This document shows, piece after piece, positions 7,360 to 15,302 of a stretch of 64,000 nucleotides of DNA. Within the stretch, counting starts at the first letter, position 1. Every line of letters starts with the position of its first letter. The stretch lies in NCBI RefSeq assembly GCF_036346615.1, contig NZ_CP107836.1, positions 1,612,001 to 1,676,000 on the forward strand, in the 5' to 3' direction. Source of the DNA: Streptomyces sp. NBC_00523. GTDB lineage: Bacteria > Actinomycetota > Actinomycetes > Streptomycetales > Streptomycetaceae. The notes under the pieces were generated by a model, which was not told the origin of the DNA, made no database searches, and was given only the letters and a program-made list of their open reading frames with translations. Position numbers and translations under genes: made by a program.

Positions 7360-8739
7360 TCACGAGCCGCCCGTGTGGACCTGGAAGGCCGCCTTGCGGA
7401 CCGCCTTGGCCAGGGCCGGGTCCGGGTGGGCCGCGGCCAGGGCCACCAGGACCTGGACCGTGCGGGGGTGGCCGACGGCGCGGACCTCGTCCAGGAGGGC
7501 CGGGACCGTGCCCTGGACCGCCGAGTCGAGGTGGCGGACCAGGAGGCCCGTCTCACCGTGGTCGGCGACGGCCGCCGCCGTGTCGACCCAGAGCCACGTT
7601 GCCTCCTCGCGGCTGAGGACCTCCTGAGCGTCCTCGGGGTCCGCGCCGTCGTACTCGGCGAGCCAGAGCAGCGCGTACGGGCGCAGGGGCGGGTCGGTCA
7701 GGACGGCCCGGACCTCGGGCTCCGCGGGGGCTCCCACGACGCGCAGGGCCTCGAAGGCAAGGCCGCGCAGCAACGCGTCCTCGCCCCGGGCGACGTCGAG
7801 CAGTTCGGCGACGGCGCTGCCGACGGGGCGGGCGGCCAGCCAGGCGCGGTATTCGGCGCGGGCGGGGCCGGGGGTGAGGCGGGCGCAGCCGAGGAGCATG
7901 TCGGCGGCGGCCTGCTCGATGTTGCCGGCGGGGCTCTGCGCGGCGACGCAGATCTGTTCCAGCTTGACCCAGACCGCCCAGTTGCCGAGCGGCGTCAGCG
8001 TGGCCTGGTCCGCGCCGAGGGTGAGCGCCCCGACATCGGCCAGGCCCTCCAGGGCCCAGTCGAGCAGACGGGCGACGAGGGCCGGGGGGTGGGCGGTGGG
8101 CGCCGGTTCGGCGGGGGCGGGCAGCGGCTCGGAGCCGTACGGCACCTCGCAGCGCTCCTCGTGGAGTTCCGCGACGCGCTGGCCGAGGAGGTCGAGGAGG
8201 GCGGGCACGGTGACCGGGCCGGCCGAGAGCTGAAGCAGCGAGAGGACCTGCGGCACGGCCTCGACGGCCTCGGCGACCGCGGTGGACTCGACGCCCCGGG
8301 GCGCGGGGTGGACGAGCGACCAGGCGTCGAAGAGCGCCACCCAGCCGCGCAGCACCGCGGAGTCGTCCCGGTCCCAGGCGCGCAGCCGCCAGCCGGGGCG
8401 TGCGGTGTCGCCGTGGAGTTCGACCAGTCCGGCGAGCCGGGCGCGGTCCCAGCCGGAGCGCACCCGCTCCGGGGAGATGTCCAGCGCGGCGGCGGCGTGT
8501 TCGAGTGCGGCCGGCGGTGGGGTGCCGGGGCCCGCCCCGTCGGCCGCCCAGCGGGCGATCCGTACGGCGTCGGCGAGGACCGTCCGGGCCTGGCGGGCCA
8601 GCTCCGCCCGGGGCGGGGTGCCCTCGGGCGGGCGCGGCGCGGGCCTGGTGCGCCGGGTGGTCACGGCCCTTCGGGCGGTGGTGAGGGGTCGCGGGCGGAC
8701 AAGACGCAGCCTGGAGTCGCGCGGGGTACGGGACGTCAC
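7360..8739 (-). CDS. Large alanine-rich protein with HEAT-like C-terminus, function unknown
   Basis: A protein of about 459 residues. I use the GTG at 8739 (VTSRTPRDSRLRLVR); a TTG at 8775 is in frame and the true start is uncertain because neither has a clear ribosome site. After a basic N-terminus it is almost entirely helical and rich in Ala and Leu. The last 200 residues contain repeating helix pairs such as GLAFEALRVVGAPAEPEVRAV and TVQVLVALAAAHPDPALAKAV, which look like degenerate HEAT repeats. The middle part (ISPERVRSGWDRARLAGLVE) could form a winged-helix-like segment. No signal peptide, membrane segment or catalytic motif is seen. It is convergent with the VOC gene across the palindromic repeat. 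Confidence 0.7.
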   Translation of the reverse strand: MTSRTPRDSRLRLVRPRPLTTARRAVTTRRTRPAPRPPEGTPPRAELARQARTVLADAVRIARWAADGAGPGTPPPAALEHAAAALDISPERVRSGWDRARLAGLVELHGDTARPGWRLRAWDRDDSAVLRGWVALFDAWSLVHPAPRGVESTAVAEAVEAVPQVLSLLQLSAGPVTVPALLDLLGQRVAELHEERCEVPYGSEPLPAPAEPAPTAHPPALVARLLDWALEGLADVGALTLGADQATLTPLGNWAVWVKLEQICVAAQSPAGNIEQAAADMLLGCARLTPGPARAEYRAWLAARPVGSAVAELLDVARGEDALLRGLAFEALRVVGAPAEPEVRAVLTDPPLRPYALLWLAEYDGADPEDAQEVLSREEATWLWVDTAAAVADHGETGLLVRHLDSAVQGTVPALLDEVRAVGHPRTVQVLVALAAAHPDPALAKAVRKAAFQVHTGGS

Positions 8740-8848
8740 GGGAGCAGTCTTGCCCCTGACGGCCCGAAAGCCCAAACGGAACCCGGGTCACCGGCGTTGA
8801 CGGGCCCCCGCACCGGCCGGGACCAATCGGCCGAACCGGCGCATCACC

Positions 8849-9976
8849 TCACATCAGGGGCGTGAGGAAGCGGCGCAGGGTCTCCTCGTAGCGGGCCGGG
8901 TCGGCATTCCACATCGCCGCATGCGGAGCGCGGTCCACGGTGTGCAGGGAGACCGTGTCGGGGCGCGTCGCGGCAAGCCGGCGGGAGTGCACCCAGGGCG
9001 CCAGAGTGTCGTCGGGGCCGTGGAAGATCAGCGTCGGGACGTGCAGGGTCGCCGGCAGCGAAGTCTCCAGGAGCCCCGTGCCGTGCAGTCCGGTCTGGCC
9101 CTGGGCGGCGCGCACGGCCAGCGGCAGCAGCGCGGCGGGCACCCCGCGTGCGGCGGCCAGGCCGCGCAGGGTGTCGGTCCAGTCGAGCACGGGCGAGTCG
9201 AGGACGAGGCCGGAGATCCGGTCGCGGAGCGCGGAGCCCACGCAGGCGTGCAGCGCCATGGACGCGCCGGTGGACCAGCCGTACAGGATGACCTGCTCGG
9301 CGCCGTTGCGGACGGCGAAGCGGATCGCGGCGTCCAGGTCACGCCACTCGGACTCGCCGAGGTGGCCGAGCCCGTCCGGGGAGCGGGGGGCGCCCGGGTC
9401 GCCCCGGTAGGCGAGGTCGAGCACGGGCAGCTGTTGGCCGTGCAGGAAGCCGACGAGGTTCAGCGGGTGCTCGCGGGTCGCACCGATGCCGTGGACGGTG
9501 ATGACCCAGGTGGGGCGGGGCGCCGGGACGTACCAGGCGGGCAGTTCGCCGAGCTCGCCGGGGATCCGCACCTCGCGGAAGGCCAGACCGAGCGCGCTGC
9601 CGGGGTCGCCGCTGTACACCTGGGGCGTGAGGCGGACCTTGTCGCCGGGGGCGAGGATGCCGTGGTCGACGCGTTCCAGCCGGCGCACGACGGTGTCGGC
9701 GGCCTGGTGGGCCCGGTCGATCACGGGGCCGACGACGGCGTGGACGTCCTTGCCGGTCAGCCCGTACGTGCCGGGGCGCAGCGAGGTGAGGGACCGGGTC
9801 AGGGTGACCTGCCCGGCGGCCGTCGCGTGGACGGTGAGTTCGCGGTCGGCGGGGAGCGGTCGGCCGGGCGGCGTCTTGAGGGCGACGTCGCCGGCGAACC
9901 GGCCGGCCGCGACCGCTGCCGCGCCGGCGCCGATGAGTGTGGTGACGGCCGCTGCCGTCGCGGTAACCGGGCGCAC
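8849..9976 (-). CDS. Alpha/beta hydrolase, probably membrane-anchored or secreted
   Basis: A 375-residue protein. The N-terminus (TATAAAVTTLIGAGAAAVAAG) is a hydrophobic anchor or signal sequence. The hydrolase domain has VHGIGATREHPL (oxyanion region), the nucleophile elbow GWSTGA with the catalytic Ser, HGPDDTLAPW with the likely acid residue and APHAAMW with the likely catalytic His near the end. This is a lysophospholipase- or peptidase-like arrangement; the substrate is not predictable. It follows the class II aldolase gene on the same strand by about 60 bases and may be transcribed with it. Confidence 0.88.
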   Translation of the reverse strand: MRPVTATAAAVTTLIGAGAAAVAAGRFAGDVALKTPPGRPLPADRELTVHATAAGQVTLTRSLTSLRPGTYGLTGKDVHAVVGPVIDRAHQAADTVVRRLERVDHGILAPGDKVRLTPQVYSGDPGSALGLAFREVRIPGELGELPAWYVPAPRPTWVITVHGIGATREHPLNLVGFLHGQQLPVLDLAYRGDPGAPRSPDGLGHLGESEWRDLDAAIRFAVRNGAEQVILYGWSTGASMALHACVGSALRDRISGLVLDSPVLDWTDTLRGLAAARGVPAALLPLAVRAAQGQTGLHGTGLLETSLPATLHVPTLIFHGPDDTLAPWVHSRRLAATRPDTVSLHTVDRAPHAAMWNADPARYEETLRRFLTPLM

Positions 9977-10036
9977 ACCCTCAGTGTCGGGGTCCGGGCG
10001 CCTCGATGCCAGCGGGCAGGGCCGTCCGGTGCCGCC

Positions 10037-10696
10037 TCAGCCTTGTTGCCCGTATCCCTTCAGGGCCTCCAGGACCTCGCCGAGCTGGTCCTCCGACAGC
10101 AGGGCCGGGGTGCGGCCGGGTACGGCGCTCGCGGTGAGCCAGACGCGGCAGAGCCATTCGAGCTGGGCGGTGCGGTCGTACGCCTCGTCGAGGGTGGCGC
10201 CGTAGGTGGCGGTGCCGTGGTTGGCGAGCAGGCAGCCGGTGCGGTCGCGGAGGGCGGTGAGCATGTTCGCGGCGAGTTCGGGGGTGCCGTACCGGGCGTA
10301 GGGGGCGACGCGGACCGTGCCGCCGAGCATCGCGGCGGCGTAGTGGACGGAGGGGACCTCGGTGACGAGGGTGGAGACGGCGGTGGCGTGGACCGCGTGG
10401 GTGTGCACAACGGCCTTCGCGTCGGTGTTCCGGTAGACGGCGAGGTGGAGGGGAAGTTCGCTGGTCGGGGCCAGTGTTCCGAAGGTCTGGTTGCCTTCCG
10501 GATCGACGCCGGTCAGGTCCTCGGGGCGCAGCCGGTCGTACGGCACTCCGCTGGGTGTGACCAGCACCGTGTCGCCGACCCGCAGCGAGACGTTTCCGGA
10601 GGTTCCGACGACCAGCCCCTCGGCCGCCGTGCGGCGCGCCGCGGCGACGACCGCCTCCCATCCACGGGCCATCTCGTCGTGCCGTCCGTCACTCAT
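10037..10696 (-). CDS. Class II aldolase/adducin family protein
   Basis: A 219-residue protein with the class II aldolase fold: TSGNVSLRVGDTVLVTPSGVPYDRL (phosphate-binding part) near residues 29-53, zinc ligands in VVHTHAVHATAVS near residues 96-108, and a third ligand in LANHGTATYG near 155. The family includes L-fuculose-phosphate and ribulose-phosphate enzymes, which split or epimerise sugar phosphates with zinc. The exact sugar is not clear from the sequence. It begins divergently from the phosphate transporter, separated by about 130 bp containing a PHO-box-like repeat. Confidence 0.88.
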   Translation of the reverse strand: MSDGRHDEMARGWEAVVAAARRTAAEGLVVGTSGNVSLRVGDTVLVTPSGVPYDRLRPEDLTGVDPEGNQTFGTLAPTSELPLHLAVYRNTDAKAVVHTHAVHATAVSTLVTEVPSVHYAAAMLGGTVRVAPYARYGTPELAANMLTALRDRTGCLLANHGTATYGATLDEAYDRTAQLEWLCRVWLTASAVPGRTPALLSEDQLGEVLEALKGYGQQG

Positions 10697-10759
10697 CCGA
10701 AGATCCTTTCCGGGCCCCGTCCGGCCGCCGCCCAGGGGGTCACCGCAACGCCCTGCTCA

Positions 10760-10792
10760 GTTCATCTTCTGTTCACTCAAGTTGCCTACGTT
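10760..10792 (+). promoter_or_regulatory. PHO-box-like direct repeats upstream of the phosphate transporter
   Basis: Three consecutive 11-base units can be read: GTTCATCTTCT (10760-10770), GTTCACTCAAG (10771-10781) and the weaker TTGCCTACGTT (10782-10792). The Streptomyces PhoP operator is built of 11-base direct units with a conserved GTTCACC core. Units 1 and 2 match well and unit 3 poorly. The site is 37-69 bases before the pit start, where PhoP control of a low-affinity phosphate transporter would be expected. Confidence 0.6.
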
Positions 10793-10828
10793 CCACGTGC
10801 CAATGACGTCGAACGATTGCCTGGGTAA

Positions 10829-12094
10829 ATGGAACACATCACGCTGCTGCTCGCGATAGTGATCGTGACAGCTCTAGTGTTCGATTTCACGAACGGTTTC
10901 CACGACACCGCCAACGCGATGGCCACGACCATCTCGACCGGCGCACTCAAACCCAAGACGGCGGTCGCGATGTCCGCCGTTCTCAATCTGGTCGGCGCGT
11001 TCCTGTCCGTGGAGGTCGCCAAGACGATCTCCGGCGGGATCGTCAACGAGGACGGCCTCAGAACCGAGGTCATCTTCGCGGCGCTCGTCGGCGCCATCCT
11101 GTGGAATCTTCTGACCTGGCTGGTCGGGCTCCCGTCCAGCTCCTCCCACGCACTGTTCGGCGGCCTCATCGGCGCCGCGGTGATGTCCGCCGGCTGGTCG
11201 TCGGTCAACGGCGGCACCATCGTCACCAAGGTGCTGCTGCCCGCCGTCGCCGCCCCGATCGTGGCCGGTGTGGCCGCGCTCCTGGCCACCCGGCTCACGT
11301 ACCGGATCGGCGGCAAGATCCGTAACGACGCCCAGGAGAAGGCGACCGCCAAGGGCTACCGGGCGGGGCAGATCGCCTCGGCCGGGCTCGTCTCGCTCGC
11401 CCACGGCACCAACGACGCGCAGAAAACGATGGGCATCATCACCCTCGCCCTGGTCACCGGCGGCGTCCTCTCCCCCGGCTCCAACCCGCCGGTCTGGGTC
11501 ATCGTCAGCGCCGGTCTGGCCATCGCGCTCGGCACGTACCTCGGCGGCTGGCGCATCATCCGCACCATGGGCAGCGGCCTGACCGAGCTGAAGCCCCCGC
11601 AGGGCTTCGCCGCCCAGACCAGCGCGGCCACCGTCATCCTGGCCTCCTCGCACCTCGGCTTCTCCCTCTCCACCACGCAGTCCTGCTCCGGGGCCGTGAT
11701 GGGCGCGGGCCTCGGCCGTGCCGGGGGTGTGGTCCGCTGGTCCACCGCCACCCGGATGTTCGTCGCCTGGGGCCTGACCCTGCCGGCCGCCGGTCTGGTC
11801 GGTGCGGGTGCCGAGTTCCTGACGAAGCAGGGCACCTGGGGCGTCGTGGTCGTCGCGGCCCTCCTGGTCGCCGGTTCCGGGGCGATCTGGGTGCTCTCGC
11901 GCCGCAAGCCCGTCGGCCACGGCGATGTCGCACCGGGCACCGAGGACACGGCTCCGGCCGAGCCCGCCGGTGTCGTCACCCAGGCCATCGCGGCCGTGAG
12001 CCCGCCGCCCACCGTGGCGCACGACCTCGCCGCCACCATTCCGGCGCCCGCCGCTCCCGTCGCCGCCGATCCGGCCCGACCCGCCACGGTCTGA
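10829..12094 (+). CDS. Inorganic phosphate transporter, PiT family
   Basis: A 421-residue membrane protein with about ten hydrophobic segments and the two inverted PiT signatures: DFTNGFHDTANAMA near residue 20 and SLAHGTNDAQKTMGI near residue 190. PiT proteins import phosphate as a neutral metal-phosphate complex with protons or other cations and form the low-affinity system. The C-terminal 60 residues are a proline- and alanine-rich cytoplasmic tail. The ATG at 10829 begins MEHITLLLA. The small membrane protein at 12128 follows by 33 bases and is probably co-transcribed. PHO-box-like units precede the gene. Confidence 0.95.
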   Translation: MEHITLLLAIVIVTALVFDFTNGFHDTANAMATTISTGALKPKTAVAMSAVLNLVGAFLSVEVAKTISGGIVNEDGLRTEVIFAALVGAILWNLLTWLVGLPSSSSHALFGGLIGAAVMSAGWSSVNGGTIVTKVLLPAVAAPIVAGVAALLATRLTYRIGGKIRNDAQEKATAKGYRAGQIASAGLVSLAHGTNDAQKTMGIITLALVTGGVLSPGSNPPVWVIVSAGLAIALGTYLGGWRIIRTMGSGLTELKPPQGFAAQTSAATVILASSHLGFSLSTTQSCSGAVMGAGLGRAGGVVRWSTATRMFVAWGLTLPAAGLVGAGAEFLTKQGTWGVVVVAALLVAGSGAIWVLSRRKPVGHGDVAPGTEDTAPAEPAGVVTQAIAAVSPPPTVAHDLAATIPAPAAPVAADPARPATV

Positions 12095-12127
12095 CAGACC
12101 CCGGTACTCCGGTAAAGGACACCCCGT

Positions 12128-12361
12128 ATGAACATCGACTGGGCAGCTCTGGGCACCGTCTTCGGCGTCTCCCTCGTCACCACCGTCGCCCTGGTGGGCC
12201 TCTTCACGCTCGGCATCGTCGGCCTCTCCAAGCAGCCGGAACCGGCCGCGCAAGGCGGTCCGGCGGGAGGCTCGCTGCTGCTGGCGCGCGCCGGGGCGTA
12301 CGTCTGCTTCGGGCTGTGCGCGGCGGCGGTCGCGTACGGCATCCATCTCATCGTCGCCTGA
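12128..12361 (+). CDS. Small membrane protein paired with the phosphate transporter
   Basis: A 77-residue protein with two membrane segments (about residues 10-32 and 55-75) joined by a loop rich in Gly, Pro and Gln. It follows the PiT gene by 33 bases on the same strand with AAGGA before its ATG, so it is almost certainly in the same transcript. No family motif is recognisable. A role in transporter stability or regulation is a guess from the conserved-looking pairing. A strong hairpin follows 18 bases after its stop codon, closing the operon. Confidence 0.78.
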   Translation: MNIDWAALGTVFGVSLVTTVALVGLFTLGIVGLSKQPEPAAQGGPAGGSLLLARAGAYVCFGLCAAAVAYGIHLIVA

Positions 12362-12378
12362 CGCGACACCCCTCCCTC

Positions 12379-12409
12379 GGGCCGGACGCACCTCGTGCGC
12401 GTCCGGCCC
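12379..12409 (+). terminator. Hairpin terminator after the phosphate-transport operon
   Basis: Perfect 11-bp inverted repeat GGGCCGGACGC (12379-12389) and GCGTCCGGCCC (12399-12409) around a nine-base loop, 18 bases past the small membrane-protein gene. It separates the phosphate operon from the cobalamin riboswitch that follows. Confidence 0.8.
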
Positions 12410-12454
12410 GATGTGCGTCCGCCCACACCCCGCCGTCGCAGGTCAACGGCGAGT

Positions 12455-12655
12455 TGACGGGCGTTCGCGGGGCGTGGTGGACTGCCGGAGCCATTACGGC
12501 GACAGCAGAGGAAGCCGGTGCGAATCCGGCGCGGTCCCGCCACTGTCACCGGGGAGCGGTCCCCCACCGCACGTCACGGTCCGCGCGAGCGGGCTGGAAG
12601 ACCGGGGGAATCCGCCGATCCGGAAGCCAGGAGACTCCTGTCGCCGTCACGTCGA
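12455..12655 (+). promoter_or_regulatory. Cobalamin (AdoCbl) riboswitch
   Basis: The leader contains the highly conserved cobalamin core: GAAGCCGGTGCGAATCCGGC at 12511-12530, then GCGGTCCCGCCACTGT, and about 90 bases later the B12-box-like segment AGCCAGGAGACTCCTG at 12625-12640. Edges are approximate. It ends about 105 bases before the GTG of cobD. Adenosylcobalamin binding would be expected to reduce expression of the following cobalamin genes, matching their content. The 3' part should hold the expression platform, but I could not define its alternative hairpins by eye. Confidence 0.93.
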
Positions 12656-12759
12656 ACCAGGGCGCGGACCCTGAGTGAGGACATATCGCCATGCCCGGCT
12701 GCCGTGCGCCCCTCTCCCCACAGCCTCTGTCGGCGGACTCCGGTACGGCCGGCTGAACC

Positions 12760-13752
12760 GTGCGTGCCGATCGCATCTACGCGTACGGCGCCACCGCCGG
12801 CCTGATCGGCGACCTGCTGCTCGGTGACCCCCGCAGGGGCCACCCGGTCGCCGCCTTCGGGCGGGCCGCCGCGGCCGTCGAGGACCGGCTCTGGCGCGAC
12901 CACCGCGGCCGGGGCGCCCTGCACACCCTGATCTGCGCCGGGGGCGCCGCCGGGAGCGCCGCGCTCGCCGCCCGCGCCCTGCGCCGCCACCCCGCCGCGT
13001 CCGTGGCCCTGACCGCTGCCGCCACCTGGTCCGTCGTCGGCGGTACGTCGCTGGGGCGCGAGGCCCGGGCCATCGGCGGGGCGCTCGCCGCGGGGGACGT
13101 CGAGCTGGCCCGGGAGCGGCTGCCGCACCTGTGCGGGCGCGACCCGCAGGCGCTGGACGGCCCCGGGATCGCGCGCGCCGTCGTGGAGTCCGTCGCCGAG
13201 AACACCTCGGACGCCGTGGTCGGCGCCCTCGTCTGGGGCGCCCTCGCCGGGGTCCCCGGGCTCGTCGGCTTCCGCGCCGCCAACACGCTCGACGCGATGG
13301 TCGGCCACAAGTCGCCCCGCCACCTGCGGTACGGCTGGGCCTCGGCCCGGCTGGACGACCTCGCGGGCTGGCCCGGCGCCCGGCTCACCGCCCTGCTCGC
13401 CGTGGCCTCCGGCGGCCGCCCCCGGGAGGCGGTACGGGCCTGGCGGGCGGACGCCGCGCAGCACCCGAGCCCCAACGCGGGGCCGGTGGAGGCCTCGTTC
13501 GCCGGGGCGCTCGGCGTACGGCTGGGCGGGACCCTCGCCTACGGCGGCCGGGTCGAACACCGGCCCGTGCTCAACGGGGAGGCCGGGCGGGCGGTGGAGA
13601 CCGGGGACATCGAGCGCGCGGTGCGGCTCTCGCGCCGGGTGGGCGTGCTCGCCCTCGGCGTCACCGTGGCCGCCCGGCTGGGCGCGGGGGCCCTCGCGCG
13701 CCGGGCCCGGACACCCCACGGATCCCGTACTGCTGGACGGAGAGCGATATGA
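12760..13752 (+). CDS. cobD: Adenosylcobinamide-phosphate synthase (CobD/CbiB)
   Basis: A 330-residue membrane protein that joins aminopropanol phosphate to adenosylcobyric acid. Family sequence appears as LIGDLLLGDPRRGHPVAAFGR at the N-terminus, RAVVESVAENTSDAVVGAL near residues 141-160, and FRAANTLDAMVGHKSPRH near 170-187. The start is a GTG at 12760 (VRADRIYAYG). It is the first gene after the cobalamin riboswitch and its stop overlaps the ATG of cobQ by four bases. The last 15 residues (RTPHGSRTAGRRAI) are hydrophilic. In the aerobic-pathway nomenclature the gene is cobD; in the anaerobic one, cbiB. Confidence 0.93.
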   Translation: MRADRIYAYGATAGLIGDLLLGDPRRGHPVAAFGRAAAAVEDRLWRDHRGRGALHTLICAGGAAGSAALAARALRRHPAASVALTAAATWSVVGGTSLGREARAIGGALAAGDVELARERLPHLCGRDPQALDGPGIARAVVESVAENTSDAVVGALVWGALAGVPGLVGFRAANTLDAMVGHKSPRHLRYGWASARLDDLAGWPGARLTALLAVASGGRPREAVRAWRADAAQHPSPNAGPVEASFAGALGVRLGGTLAYGGRVEHRPVLNGEAGRAVETGDIERAVRLSRRVGVLALGVTVAARLGAGALARRARTPHGSRTAGRRAI

Positions 13753-15302
13753 GCGGCGGACTGCTGGTCGCCGGGACCACATCGGACGCGGGCAAGAGCG
13801 TCGTCACGGCGGGCATCTGCCGCTGGCTGGTGCGCCGGGGCGTGAAGGTCGCCCCGTTCAAGGCGCAGAACATGTCGCTGAACTCCTTCGTCACCCGCGA
13901 GGGCGCCGAGATCGGCCGGGCCCAGGCGATGCAGGCCCAGGCCGCCCGCGTCGAGCCGACCGCACTGATGAACCCGGTGCTGCTCAAGCCCGGCGGCGAC
14001 CGCTCCAGCCAGGTCGTCCTGATGGGGCGGCCGGTCGGCGAGATGAGCGCCCGCGGCTACCACGGCGGGCGGCAGGAGCAGCTGCTGTCCACCGTCACGG
14101 ACTGCCTGGAGCAGCTGCGGAGCACGTACGACGCGGTGATCTGCGAAGGCGCGGGCTCGCCCGCCGAGATCAACCTGCGCCGCACGGACATCGTGAACAT
14201 GGGCATCGCCCGCGCCGCGCGCTTCCCGGTTGTGGTGGTCGGGGACATCGACCGGGGCGGGGTCTTCGCCTCGTTCTTCGGCACGACCGCGCTGCTCGCG
14301 CCGGAGGACCAGGACCTCATCGCGGGGTATCTGGTCAACAAGTTCCGGGGCGACGTCTCGCTGCTTGAGCCGGGGCTCGACATGCTGCGGAATCTGACGG
14401 GCCGTCCCACGTACGGGGTGCTGCCCTTCGCGCACGGGCTCGGCATCGACGAGGAGGACGGGCTGCGGGTGTCGCTGCGCGGCACCGTACGCGAGTCGAC
14501 GGTCGCCCCGCCGCACGGCGAGGACGTCCTGCGCGTCGCCGTGTGCGCGATCCCGCTGATGTCGAACTTCACCGATGTGGACGCGCTGGCCGCCGAACCG
14601 GGCGTCGTCGTGCGGTTCGTGGACCGGCCGGAGGAGCTGGCCGACGCCGACCTCGTCATCGTGCCCGGCACCCGGGGCACGGTGAAGGCGCTGGCCTGGC
14701 TGCGCGAGCGCGGGCTCGCCGAGGCGTTGCGGCGGCGCGCCGCCGAGGGCCGGCCGGTGCTCGGGATCTGCGGCGGCTACCAGATCCTCGGCGAGCACAT
14801 CGAGGACGAGGTCGAGTCGCGCGCCGGACAGGTCGACGCGCTCGGCCTGCTGCCCGTGCGGGTCCGCTTCGACCGCGAGAAGACGCTCGCCCGGCCGGTC
14901 GGCGAGGCGCTCGGTGCGCCCGTCGAGGGGTACGAGATCCATCACGGCGTCGCCGATGTGCGCGGCGGCGAGCCGTTCCTGACGGACGGCCGGGGCACCC
15001 CGCTGGACGGCTGCCGGTCCGGTGCAGTCTGGGGCACGCACTGGCACGGCTCGCTGGAGAGCGACGCCTTCCGCCGCCGGTTCCTGGCCGAGGTCGCCCG
15101 GCTCACCGGCCGCCGCTTCGTGCCCGCGCCCGACACCTGCTTCGCCGCGCTGCGCGAGGAACAGCTCGACCGCCTCGGCGACCTGATCGAGGAACACGCG
15201 GACACCGACGCGCTGTGGCGGCTCATCGAGTCGGGCGCGCCGTCCGGTCTGCCGTTCATTCCGCCCGGAGCGCCCGCCATGCCCGTCAAGGAGGCCCTGT
15301 GA
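13749..15302 (+). CDS. cobQ: Cobyric acid synthase (glutamine-hydrolysing)
   Basis: A 517-residue two-domain amidotransferase that amidates four side chains of adenosylcobyrinic acid a,c-diamide. The N-terminal domain starts with the P-loop-like AGTTSDAGKSVVTAGICRW (about residues 8-26) and FKAQNMSLNS. The C-terminal glutamine amidotransferase domain has VLGICGGYQILG, with the nucleophile Cys, and GTHWHGSLE with the catalytic His. The ATG at 13749 overlaps the cobD stop codon; the stop overlaps the chelatase GTG. Length matches the family. Confidence 0.95.
   Translation: MSGGLLVAGTTSDAGKSVVTAGICRWLVRRGVKVAPFKAQNMSLNSFVTREGAEIGRAQAMQAQAARVEPTALMNPVLLKPGGDRSSQVVLMGRPVGEMSARGYHGGRQEQLLSTVTDCLEQLRSTYDAVICEGAGSPAEINLRRTDIVNMGIARAARFPVVVVGDIDRGGVFASFFGTTALLAPEDQDLIAGYLVNKFRGDVSLLEPGLDMLRNLTGRPTYGVLPFAHGLGIDEEDGLRVSLRGTVRESTVAPPHGEDVLRVAVCAIPLMSNFTDVDALAAEPGVVVRFVDRPEELADADLVIVPGTRGTVKALAWLRERGLAEALRRRAAEGRPVLGICGGYQILGEHIEDEVESRAGQVDALGLLPVRVRFDREKTLARPVGEALGAPVEGYEIHHGVADVRGGEPFLTDGRGTPLDGCRSGAVWGTHWHGSLESDAFRRRFLAEVARLTGRRFVPAPDTCFAALREEQLDRLGDLIEEHADTDALWRLIESGAPSGLPFIPPGAPAMPVKEAL

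Noticed and set aside
13539..15197. 552-codon minus-strand open frame opposite cobQ
   Set aside because: Low-complexity translation; it mirrors cobQ, whose motifs are complete on the plus strand.
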